The notes beneath the pieces were generated by a model. That model had not been told where the DNA came from. It saw nothing but the letters and a program-made list of their open reading frames with translations, and made no database searches. The position numbers were made by a program, and so were the translations under genes. DNA of 64,000 nucleotides, from contig NC_061115.1 in assembly GCF_002878395.1 (NCBI RefSeq), forward strand, positions 151,195,034-151,259,033, in the 5' to 3' direction. The DNA is from Capsicum annuum (lineage: Eukaryota > Streptophyta > Magnoliopsida > Solanales > Solanaceae). Of this stretch, positions 46,347-56,347 are shown piece after piece (positions within the stretch are counted from its first letter, which is position 1; each line of letters opens with the position of its first letter).

Positions 46347-48190
46347 CTTATAAACCACATTCCAGTTATGAATTTAATTGCCTGAGGAGAAATTGTGTCA
46401 GTCCCCTTCAATTCATGAATTATAACGTTAGTAGCGGCATTATTTGCCCATCTTCTTCAATTCTCCTCTCAAAGAAACCCTATTCACCTCCCAAGAACAC
46501 CAATTTCCACTACTTTCTCTCTAAGGAAACCAAGAAATTCAAGTTCTCAAATACAATAAGCATCAAGATTGGTGTTTCTCTTTCAATCTTAAGGGTTTTT
46601 TATAGTATGTGTGATGTTTATCCATGGGCCCTTTTCACCCATGGAGTCCAAGAATCCCTTTTTATTTTTAAATTATGAGCTTTTACATGTTTAAGTTGAA
46701 TTATCTCCATGAAGCTATTATTGATTTAGATTTTGAGTTATTGTTACAAGTGTTTTCGATGGGATGAGCCATTACATGTTTTGACTATTGAAATCCCTAA
46801 TTCATGGTTTTAGTACTGTAATCACATTATCCTTGCATGCTTTACCCATTATCATGCTTACATTCATTACTCTCATATGTTTGATGAAATGTCTAAATGT
46901 TGGGTTTCGAGCAATGATCCCCTGCTATAGATTTTAAAGCTTTATATGTCATTATACTTATTTCCATTCGATGTTGGTGGGTTATCAATACCCGATACCT
47001 AGTTGTTTATGTAATTTTAGAATCTTTAGAATGATTTTAGATAAACCATGAGCATTGTCATTAAGTCAGTTATTATGATCAGTTGTTGCTCAATTAAACT
47101 TAGTGTAATCAGTTTCATTCATTTGGGAGTAGGATTAGCACCGAACGAATCCAGGGATAGGGGCATTCCTGCCAGTTTAAGGTTTGACCCTAAGTAGCAA
47201 TCCCTGAGTTACAAAAATGTGTAGCTAGCATAGGTTTGCAACGTCTTCCTTCTAGTTTAGGGTTGACACATATCACATGAGTTTCCTGCTAGTATAGGGT
47301 GACTCTTTAGTCCATCGAAACACCAGCTTAGTTGATCCACATAGCCATTATTAGTAACTGTGGCATGGTACTGACATCTTTCCAACTTGGGTTATAGGTT
47401 GGACCCCAATTAGCTTAAATTGAGGCATGTCGGTTAGATGATACCTCCTATAATTTTAGTACAATATTCAGTATAGTTTCAGTTCAGGTTTATTTGATCA
47501 AGTACACAGATTTTCAGTTTATCAGTTATATTATTTTCAGTCTTTCAAATTACAGACATTTCATATTTTAGATTTATGCTTGGTCTTACATTCTCAGATG
47601 TTACAGTTTTCATGCATTCATGTTCAGCTATGTCATGCGTTACAATTAATCCTTATCTCATATACATAGTACCCATGTATTTTAGCCTGACCTCATCACA
47701 TATACTAGTAAATTCAAAGTACTGACTGAATAATCTTCATTGCGCTATGATGTGTTATATCATAGGTTAGAATGCTCAGTTCCCCGACCGCAATTAGACA
47801 TCCCAGTGTTACTCAGCAGCAGCAGTGGTGAGTCCTTATCTATCGGAGACGTGATGGTTTATTTCAGAAGTTCAGTATATTCAGTCAGTTGGAGTTAGTT
47901 GGAGACTTAGCCCATCAACTCCTCTGTCAGTTTAGAGGCTTTCAGACATTCGGACAGTCAATTTATCAGTCTTATAAATTGTGTTTCTGCATTTAATCAG
48001 ATGTTTAGACTTGCGATTTGATTGTATTTTTAGTATTCAAACCTTAAGGCTTTATTAGTTGTTTTCCGTACATGTCCATTTTACTATTTTACTCTATGAT
48101 CATAGCAGGTACCAACTCATAGGTTAGCTTATGGTTATTTGTTACCGTAAGCACTGTTGTCACAACTAGGGGTTGCCTCAGGTCGTGACA
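46347..48190 (+). repeat. Tek-3 3' LTR, right part
   Basis: Continues the LTR after Ath-4b. It has the GATGTTTATCCATGGG leader phrase (46,613), degenerate repeats (47,170-47,330), the perfect hairpin CTATGAT-N7-ATCATAG (47,745-47,765), and the end CTCAGGTCGTGACA. Ath-2 gag resumes at 48,191. Confidence 0.8.
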
Positions 48191-48714
48191 TTTTCTCCAG
48201 GACCTCATAGTTAAGACATTTTATGAGTTTGCCGTTATATCTTTCCCCCACCTCGTACAAGGGTTCCCTATTCATTTGCCTAAAGTTAATGATTTCTTCA
48301 TGCAATTGAAGTATCTTGGATGGTAGGAAATACCATTCAAGAATGGCAATAGTAAGTTCATCCCATGAAGTGATTGACCTGCTCAGGATAGATCAAAGCT
48401 ACAATAATGCCTCTCCCGTTAGAGAGAATAGGAAGAGGCACAACTAAACGGACTCTTAGGTTATGTGTGCAATATCAAAGGGTGCACACACTTCTACGAA
48501 GTTCTTCAAATCCAAGTTGGGTTCCTCATAATATTTCCCCCTAAAAAAGTCCCTTCATTTGTAGCATATGCAACATGACAATCGTGACATAAAAGATTCC
48601 ATTCCCATGAGTAGCTGGGATACAGATGTCACTTGTACGCCTAATCTCATGAAGTTGCTCCTCATCATCAAGAGGATCGTCAGAAGACCCACCAAAACTT
48701 GCATTGTCACTCAT
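48191..48714 (-). pseudogene. Ath-2 gag, N-terminal fragment
   Basis: ATG at 48,714 on the minus strand opens MSDNASFGGSSDDPLDDEE, then ATHGNGIFYVTIVMLHMLQM; stops and shifts follow. The remainder keeps the phrases of Ath-4 gag (for example FEIVYEAG.ERYN around 48,240). It ends where Tek-3 was inserted, at the position equal to about 29,766 in Ath-4. The missing C-terminal pieces are at 11,562-11,831 and 8,012-8,690. Confidence 0.75.
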
Positions 48715-48837
48715 TGTTCGTGAAACCTATGGAGACCACCTAAAAGAAAACAAAAATAATAACCAAAATAAATACACACCACTATAGGCATACCCAAAGT
48801 AACACTTAACACCGCACAAGTGAAAATTAAATTTCAC

Positions 48838-48855
48838 TCCTCGGGAGCAGTGCCA
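48838..48855 (-). other. Ath-2 primer-binding site
   Basis: Minus-strand TGGCACTGCTCCCGAGGA, four to five changes from the tRNA-Asp complement, three bases from the LTR. Confidence 0.65.
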
Positions 48856-48858
48856 TTT

Positions 48859-50298
48859 TGACAATGCTCACCTATACCATTTAAATTAGTAAAGTATGGT
48901 TGTTGTCAACAAATCAACTTATGTTGGGGTCGAATCCATGAGGAGAGAAATTAGCCTTCTATTCTTGTGGGTGTTAATGGTTACTAAAAACATACCCATA
49001 ATGTAGACAAAGTAAAATACATGATTTAAAATAGGGGGTTGATTTGGAATAAGGATTAATCAAAGTACATGCAAATTAACAAACTAAAGGCAACAATTGT
49101 GATTTAAAATTTAATATGAGAAAGATCTTGGAATTATGTCTACCTAAGGGTACTTTATGCATGGGTGCATGATGCTTTGATGCAAATTCTAGTCATTAAT
49201 GATATGGTAGGCTAGGTTAAAGGTCCTTGAGGCTAGTTTGTCAATAGAACCTCATGAATATCAATCATTGACCCTTTTGAGTACCTCATGAGTGTGCCAA
49301 TTAACACCACCTAATACCTCAATTGGGCATCCCTATTTCTAGGAAGATGCCCAAGACATAGCTAACTATCTACTCACCCTAATAATGAAAAGATAGCAAA
49401 CTACATCCATTATTGTCCACTATTTCTTTGTCACCTATATCCCTCTTTCAAGGATGCTATGGGTTCCAAAGGTTCACCCATATCCCTCTTTCAAGGATGA
49501 CGTGAGCCTTCAAAAATGTAGGGTTTTCACCCACAAATCCATTTTGGGTATTTAGGGCTTTTACCCACAAACCCTAACTAATTCAAACAAGAAATAGTTA
49601 AACCCATCATTAACAAACAAGAATCTACACAAATATATCACAACCCACACATAATTGAACCTTAGTTCAACATAATCCTAAGACAATGAAATTTAGCTAC
49701 TCATGAATTTAAAGAGAAGAGATATATCAAAAGGTTCATTCAAGAGATCCATGGCAATGGGAAACAAGAGAATTCTTCAATTTAACTTCAATTTCACCAA
49801 ACTGAAATTGGAAAATTCAAACACAAAACTTTTTCCAATTAGTAGGGTGACAAATTCTCCAAAGTTCAATTGTTCAAAGTGTGATATGCCAAATGGGAAA
49901 GGGTTTTAGCATTATAACGGATTTGGGATCGGCTAGGCAAAATAACAAAATTGCCCCTGGGCATAACCCTGCCTAGCCGCGATCGTGGTTGCCGCAACCG
50001 CACTAGTAATACCACGATCGCATACCTTTGACCAATCTTAATATACCGCGATTGTGTCCCTCAAACCATGATAGTGGTAACTGAGACCAAATTCTGCTCC
50101 AGATCTTCCCGCTGCACTTCTCTTCTCTTTTTGATCCTTTTCAGCTTACATCCACATCTTTCTTTATCACCACCTATAAGCCTACAAAATTTTGAAATTA
50201 GTATATTTAATCACAAATTTGTCTCATTTATACATTCAAATTGTAGTAGTGTGCATGAATTTTGAATGCAAATGAGTGGTAAATTCACCACTCATCAT
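48859..50298 (-). repeat. Ath-2 5' LTR (full length)
   Basis: Plus-strand ends TGACAATGCTCACC and CACCACTCATCA, 1,440 bp. Word array 49,965-50,095 (CCGCGATCGTGGTTGCCG, CAACCGCAC, GGTAACTGAGACC) and a weak minus-strand TATA near 49,911-49,918. Followed by the TGTTG duplication and Cop-1 gag. Confidence 0.85.
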
Positions 50299-50303
50299 GT
50301 TGG
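50299..50303. repeat. Target-site duplication TGTTG, right copy (Ath-2 in Cop-1)
   Basis: Identical to 2,923-2,927. Confidence 0.8.
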
Positions 50304-51438
50304 CCATAAAGAAAAATAATGAATCTTAGATAATTGCACTATCTTCCACTGCTGGCATAGAGACATCTCTAGGTTTCTCATCTTGATTAGATTCACTGGA
50401 AGAATCTTCCCATGCTGCCAGAGCTTGCTTTACTTCATAATTAGTTACAACTTTCCCTCTTGAATTTTTAGGGACCTAGTCCCTTCTCTTTTCTTTGTTA
50501 CCTCCAGTATTAAGGTATTCGTGGTAATCTAATTTGTGCCTTAGACAGTCCTTAATGAAATGCTCAGGACTCCATATTTGTAGCACACCTCAGCATTTCT
50601 CCTCTTTTTACTTCTACTTCCTTTTCTTTGTAACTGACCACTCTTTTTAATGGTTCTAACAATCTTGTTTAACAAATAGGCAACATCAGTGTCTTCTTTA
50701 CCTGAATAATGCCTTAAAGCCTTTAATACCAGAGATTTTTCTCATTTTACTTCATTCTTCTCTAGCCCTTGTTGCTTCTTTAGATCATAATTCTTTAGAT
50801 TTCCAATTAGTTCATCGATAGTAAGGGTATTCAGGTTTTTTTCCTCAGTTATAGCATTCACTTTGCTTTTCCAGAACTTAGGAAGGATACCAAGAATCTT
50901 TCTTACTTTCTTATACAATGGATAAAGTTCTCTTAAGCAGTGAATCTTATTTGTGATAAAAGTGAATCCTGTATGTATTTCTTGGATTGTTTCTACTTCT
51001 TTCATGGTTAAGGTATCATACTGAGTAGTCTGCATGTCCACTTTTGAATCTTTCACATCAGTGGTACCTTCATGAGAAATTCTCAAGAAATCCCAGACCT
51101 CCTTGGAATTTTCATAGGTAAAAATTATGTTTATTCATCAGGTCCTATACTACAAACTAACAGTTCTTGGCCTTGTAATTCTTTTTAACTTTCTTTCTGT
51201 CTTCATTATCAAACTCCCTCCTGCTTTTAACAACCTTCCTTGTAACCTCTCCTTCTTTGAATTCTCTAACTAGAACATAAGGACCATCAAGAATTATGTC
51301 CATAACTTCACAGTCCTCAGCCATAGTAAAGTCAAACTTCCTAGTTTTCCACCACCCATAGTACTGTCCATTAAATAGAGATGGCCTAGTGGTAGATTGC
51401 CCTTCTTCCAGGTTAGGTAGAGCATCCATGCTAACCAA
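50304..51438 (-). pseudogene. Cop-1 gag, N-terminal half (UBN2-type domain and first zinc knuckle), broken
   Basis: ATG at 51,438 on the minus strand. The first frame (to 51,157) has RPSLFNGQYYGWWKTRKFDF, the usual copia gag opening. After a frameshift the frame 51,086-50,742 carries MRISHEGTTDVKDSKVDM, REL-type turns, ILGILPKFWKSKVNAITE and LTIDELIGNLKNYDLKK, the core of UBN2/gag-polypeptide of copia elements. Near 50,590 a first knuckle is damaged (CYKYG for CxxCG). An acidic serine-rich region leads to the Ath-2 break. The downstream half is at 2,247-2,922. Confidence 0.8.
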
Positions 51439-51472
51439 ATCACTCTAGGTGTGAAACTTTTAGAGTGTTCTA

Positions 51473-51486
51473 GCTCTGATACCAAT
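51473..51486 (-). other. Cop-1 primer-binding site
   Basis: Minus-strand ATTGGTATCAGAGC, matching the initiator tRNA-Met complement TGGTATCAGAGC exactly, directly beside the LTR. Confidence 0.85.
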
Positions 51487-51542
51487 TGTTGAAACCTTGA
51501 GTGTTGCACCACAATGTGAGGGACTAGGTCCCTCAAAGTCAA
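51487..51542 (-). repeat. Cop-1 5' LTR, 56-bp stub
   Basis: TGTTGAAACCTTGAG...CCCTCAAAGTCAA matches 293-345 and then changes abruptly to Athila 3' non-coding sequence. The remaining 0.7 kb of LTR is gone, so a deletion border lies at about 51,542. Confidence 0.75.
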
Positions 51543-52150
51543 GGGATAATATTACACATAGGGATGGTCATTTGGTCTAAAAGTGGACGAAAATAAACAA
51601 TGGCCTATGATCCTTTCCTAAACAATTATCCTTTAACATAGGCAAGTTCTGAATTCCACACATAAAGGGAACTAAGCAGAATTCTGAATTCCACACATAA
51701 AGGGAACTAAGCAGAATCTAACACACACATAGAACAGAGTCAATTTTATAAGCTACTACTTATTTGGTTCATGTAACTATTAGCAAGTGATTATCATGTC
51801 CCTAATCCTAATGGCATAACAGGATCCATAATGTTCACACATTTATACATTCACAGTTCTAAAACACAAAATATTTAGAGGGGTATCAAATATCAATCAA
51901 AACATGAATATTGCCCTAAACACTTAAAAATCTCCTAATTACACAAAAACACATTACAATATGAAACAAAACACAATACGACATAAATTAACCTAGACAT
52001 GCTGGTTCTTCAACCATACCATAGTCGACAGGAATAGAAGCATGACAATTAAAACCTACGGCGGATATGGTATATTCCACCCCCAACTAAAAAATTATGC
52101 CATATCCTCAATGCACAAAAATAATACAAAACAAAGGGAACAGAGAATAT
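51543..52150 (-). other. Ath-0 3' non-coding region
   Basis: The complement of 51,560-51,640 matches 27,300-27,400 of Ath-6 (GTTTAGGAAAGGATCATAG, AAATGACCATCC). It contains a perfect 35-bp tandem duplication at 51,647-51,716. No gene. Confidence 0.6.
51647..51716. repeat. Perfect 35-bp tandem duplication
   Basis: The unit starting TTCTGAATTCCACAC and ending AACTAAGCAGAA occurs twice without a change (51,647-51,681 and 51,682-51,716), which implies a recent event. Confidence 0.9.
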
Positions 52151-52162
52151 GCCTAGGATGAA

Positions 52163-54514
52163 CTAAGTATTCATTTCAGGAGCATCACCAAATAGGTAAA
52201 TATCAGTTGGAAGAGGTGGTAGTGGTGGCGGTGCACTATTATAACATCTACCTGCTGCTATAGCTACATATCTCTGTCTATCAATAACTATAGAATCCAT
52301 CAAATCATATTTATCCTTTTTAACGGCATGGTCAAATGGCATACCAAGATACTGCAAGTCTCCAACGTGAACACTCTTAGTCCTAACTACCAAAACCTCT
52401 TCATCATCCTTCACAAAGAAATCAAAATATCTGGGAGTGTACATCTACTCATAATGTATCTATCTCCTCTCTCATTTAGGCTAGAATTGGCACCTCTATC
52501 TCTATAAATTGGGTTGTAACCTATCTCTCAAACTCATCAACGTGTGCTTATAAATCAGCATGTAGCTCAAAAGGGGTAGCTTTCTATGCGGCCTCCCATC
52601 TAGGCTCTACTCTCTCAAATCTAGTCCGAACCCTTGAATGCATTTTTTTCATAAAGTGTAGTCATCTCAGTCTCAAGAACCCATAATCAAGCATTAGTGC
52701 CCCTCTGACTGTCCACTAAGATCTGTAAGAACTCTCTAGATATAGTAATCCTAACTATAGCAGAAATTATAGTGGATGGGCGAGTAGGCTCTGAAAATAT
52801 GCTAATCAGCTCTGAGGTTAAGACTGGGCTGATGAAGAAGTGGTTGTTGTCCCCTTCCCTATGTATTTAAATCTGAGGGCCTCTCTCTACTCCCCTGACT
52901 TAATATCAACACTGGCTCCCATCACCTCTATTTATGACACTAGGTTTTGTTGAAACTTATGGACCCTCAGTCTGGGCCCGAGGTACTATTGCTGGCTCAC
53001 TAGATCTCTTGGAAAGGGTCAGATATGTTGGATCCTTCATACTCTTACTTTGCACAGTGGATGTCGCAGGTACTCTCCCATTTATATTTGGTATCTCAGG
53101 AACACCATCCATAACCTCAAAATCAGGCAGAGAAATAAAAAATTAGTTGTCTCCTTAAATGGTGTATCATGGATTTCATGTCAGAGGATAGATACAAACT
53201 CAATAGAATATTCGGCCATCAAACTAGTAACCAGGGTTGCTCCCTCCCAAGTCAACACATTATCTGAGGCTATGAGAAATAGTGAATATTGAATAAGGAA
53301 CCCCCAAAACATGGCATCAAAAGTTAATGTACCCTTTTTTATCACACCATGTCCCTCGATCTATGGGGCTTTATCACTCTAAGGTAATATATAGTTGTTT
53401 ATCCACTTAACCATCTCAACCCTCTCTTATCTATGCTCAGCCTCTCACATAATATGTTGTCTCATACGACTCTCAGTTTATAGTCACACTCTGATATAGA
53501 TACAGGAGTATATAAGTTAGACCAAAAATGACCCAGTGGATAGTTTCTACTAAAAGATCAACAATGACCCCTGTCATAAGTGTTTGATCAAGATGTGGCT
53601 GCTCTATGTGTCTCATCAGTCCTGGAGCTTTGTGCATCAAAATAACTATTGTGGCATGATAAGAGCATAAAACTCCCACACTATAGCCAAGTTATAAAAA
53701 CTAAGTGTTCTGGTCATCCATTCTAACAGATATCAACAAAGGCAGACCATAACTATGGTGCTCAACTCAGCCCGGATAGATTAATCCATCTCTCCTCATA
53801 AATAATCCTCTTAGGTTATTCGGTCTCTGAAATATGATTTTCCAAATCAAATATCTCATGCAACTCTTCTATACACCACCTCAAATTTTCCTCCTCAAGA
53901 GGTGCCTCCGAGGTATGTGTAGGTGAGGGACTCTGTTCTTGGTGTACTGGTGACTTATGGGAAGCCTTATCTGTACCTTCCTAAGATAGGGTACATCTGA
54001 CTATTATACATGAGTGGCAGTACCCTCCTTAAACTGGGCACCACTGATGACTTCCCATGCTCTGCATTCTCAGATGAATCCTGGGACCCCTCCTTAGACT
54101 AGGCTCCTAAGCTATTCTCTGTGAAGCTGACTCAAAATATATATCTTTATCATCATTATGATCACTCATCAAAAAAGAATATATAGGTGATCTTTATGCT
54201 GACTTCATCTCAGTTGGGCTATATGCACCTGTACAATCTAGATAACTGAGCTGCCTCATCTTGAGACTTAGGTTGAGTAAGGGCTGGTATTTGCCCTACT
54301 GTGACTGCTCAAGTAGGGACTATCCTATAGCTCCCAATATAATAGGATCGACTTCCTGGTATATCTGTCCTCTGGTAACTTTGTGAGTCACCCTATCTAC
54401 AGCATCTCTAAGTCGTGCAATCAGATATTCCTCAACCAAACCACTAAGCTCCGGGGACTTATCTTGTCTCCTTGATGTCTCAGCTTTTTTCTTTCTAGCA
54501 TCTTTTGGAGCCAT
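52163..54514 (-). pseudogene. Ath-0 ORF2: ATHILA-ORF-1-like / putative plant transposon protein
   Basis: ATG at 54,514 on the minus strand (MAPKDARKKKAETSRRQ, a basic NLS-like start like that of Ath-6 ORF2). After decay, 53,880-53,110 carries the conserved core in several frames: KRIIYEERWINLSGL, GVIVDLLVETIHWVIFG (relatives: GVxVDxSxxTINRxxFG), then GTLTFDAMFWGFLIQYSLFL, SDNVLTWEGATLVTSLMA and HEIHDTPFKETTNF. A C-terminal part ends in a proline run and YLFGDAPEMNT at 52,163 (open 52,444-52,163). The family is of unknown function and lies downstream of Athila gag/pol. It matches the Ath-6 ORF2 region in order and motifs. Confidence 0.75.
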
Positions 54515-55600
54515 GTGTACCTAAAAAATAAGTCATTAGTTTCCAACAAAGATTAGGGATTATGAAAGTTCAAGAAAAAATCAAAATTCAAAAAATTCAA
54601 ATCTTTCCTCAATTTTCACACCCCTATAACTTATTTAAAGTCGTAACAAGTCCAATGTGCACACATATATAAATAATCCTGATTTACAAAGAAAACTAAT
54701 ATGCTCAACTTTGGTATTACTCGATTTTTCAAGTTCAACTTCCAGTTGAGGCCTAACCTTATAATTTAAGTCAAAACAAGGCCCTACATTAAGATTTTAG
54801 GCTACTTCTAGACTCCTACATTCAAGAATAATGGATTCTATATATTTTTCATAGGAGTACACTTATCAACTTGTTTATTCAATAAATAAGTCAGTACATA
54901 ACCATTAGGAGCCAAGTAAATTACCTCTTTTATGAGAATCCAGAAGTGAAAAACGAAGAAATCAAGCAAAACTGAAGTTGGAACTTGTTTTTAATGTGTT
55001 GGAACAAGTTGGTACCTCAAAAAAGTTTCAATGCATGATTAGTTTACGAATTAAGAAGAAAGTTTCAATTTAAAGAGAAATTTGAAGTTTTGAGGAATTG
55101 AATGAGTTAGAATGAGATTAAAGATGTTCTAATATAGGTGGGGTTGTTTTAGGTCATAAATATGTGTTGGTGGGACCAAAATTTTAATTAAAATTTGGAT
55201 CCACAAGTTACCTACATGTGGCTTCCACATGCAGCCAGGCATGGGGCGCTTGTGCCACATGAAACCAGCATATGTAGGGCACATGTGGGATAAAATCTTT
55301 GGTATTATGACATGTTCTAGATACTTATGGTCCCATAACTTGCATTTATGGTTCCAAAACTATAAATATGTAACAAAGTCCATAACTTTCCATTCTATTC
55401 CTCAAAAATTTCATCTTTTCATTTTAATGCTCCAACTTACCTGGCCTGTATGGGACTCTTGACCATGATGGGTTAGTTACACAGTTCCCTTACCTATAAA
55501 TTTATGAATGTAGCAAACATATCGTGTTTTGAATATGATTATAAGCTAAATATCTACATATACAAAACAAACAAAAGTGAACACTAAAATAGTAGGTTTC
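54515..55600 (-). promoter_or_regulatory. Ath-0 inter-ORF cassette: word array, TATA-like box, possible intron
   Basis: Word array 55,205-55,295 with CTACATGTGG, TCCACATGCAGCC, GGGGCGCTTG and GGCACATGTGGG, like the array at 238-292 in the Ath-0 LTR piece and in the same orientation. Minus-strand TATA-like TATATTAG lies at 55,129-55,136, about 70 bases downstream. A good acceptor-like TATTTTTTAG ends at 54,521, seven bases before the ORF2 ATG; the donor candidate (GAG|GTACC, near 55,015) is weak. The rest is AT-rich with no gene. Confidence 0.45.
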
Positions 55601-55601
55601 C

Positions 55602-55660
55602 TCCCTCCCAACGCTTGATTTAACATCGCTGCATGATGCGGATATCTTGATTACTCAGAA
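55602..55660 (-). other. Conserved post-protease block, Ath-0 copy
   Basis: Minus-strand CTGAGTAATCAAGATATCCG, CATCATGCAGCGATGTTAAA and TCAAGCGTTGGGAGGGAGG. Confidence 0.65.
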
Positions 55661-56200
55661 TTAATCAAGATACCCATAAGAATACCCATCAGGGTAATTA
55701 GTACAACCAATCATCGACACCACCCTCATGTCGTTAGGTTGCTTCATTGATTTTTGAATGTTGAATGTGGCTTTCTCACCGTTAACTCTGAATTTCAACT
55801 TTCTTTTCTCAATGTCAACCATTACATTACTTGTATCCATAAACGGTCTCACCAATATGATAGGCATCTCAATGTGAACCTCACAATCTAGAATGACAAA
55901 CTCATTCGAGAAGATAAAGTTTTCCACTCTCGCAATCACATCAAAAGAAATTCTTGTAGGTTTCTTCACAGTATGGTCAGCCATAAATAGCTGCATTGAA
56001 GTCGGTTCAGGAGGGTTCAAGCCTAATTGCTTGAATATAGCCAATGGCATCAAATTTATGTTGGCTCCTACGTCACATAAGGCTCTAGCAAATTGGGATA
56101 TCCCAATAGTGCATTGTATAGTGAATTCTCCGTAATCATATTTTTTTGGGCCAGGAACCTAGTAGTGACTACACTATAGTGGTGCAAGACATCAACATCC
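55661..56200 (-). pseudogene. Ath-0 aspartic protease
   Basis: Before 56,053 the frame reads TIGISQFARALCDVGANINL, so the catalytic Asp is present with DVGA for the DLGA triad. The open frame 56,053-55,661 continues with MPLAIFKQLGLNPPEPTSM, LFMADHTVKKPT, FVILDCEVHIEMPIIL, VRPFMDTSNVMVD (relatives GRPFLATGRALVD) and a C-terminal part ending DGYSYGYLD. This is the most intact protease frame of the window. It ends 1 base before the conserved block, and no pol follows. Confidence 0.8.
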
Positions 56201-56347
56201 TCAATTGTAGATCCTTTTTTTTTTTACCAATTGCTTCATAAACCTGTCATATCTAGGCATCTTCTCCAATGCTTCAAGAAGAGGAATATTCAAGATCAAT
56301 TCTTTAAGTATCTTTATGAATTACTTAAATTTTTCTTCCCCTCTTTT

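Larger units (their letters stand above)
31828..48190 (+). mobile_element. Tek-3: Tekay-type element, main span including Ath-4b
   Basis: 5' LTR (11,832-11,853 and 31,828-33,484), primer site, gag and protease remnants, unrecognisable internal region, duplicated polypurine tract, 3' LTR (37,535-37,884 and 46,347-48,190). It was inserted in Ath-2 gag; the right flank is TTTTC (48,191-48,195). The matching left flank was lost with about 560 bp of the 5' LTR. No reverse transcriptase or integrase motif is visible in the 4 kb between the LTRs. Confidence 0.75.
2928..50298 (-). mobile_element. Ath-2: Athila-type element, full span including nested insertions
   Basis: Order on the minus strand: 5' LTR (50,298-48,859), tRNA-Asp-like primer site (48,855-48,838), gag N-terminus (48,714-48,191), Tek-3 and its own insertions, gag middle (11,831-11,562), solo LTR Tek-3s, gag linker and protease (8,690-7,354), conserved block, inter-ORF cassette, ORF2 remnant, 3' non-coding region, polypurine tract, 3' LTR (3,946-2,928). 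The two LTRs belong to one subfamily, distinct from the LTR pair of Ath-4. A perfect 5-bp duplication flanks the whole. Pieces of Ath-2 itself add up to about 11 kb. Confidence 0.75.
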
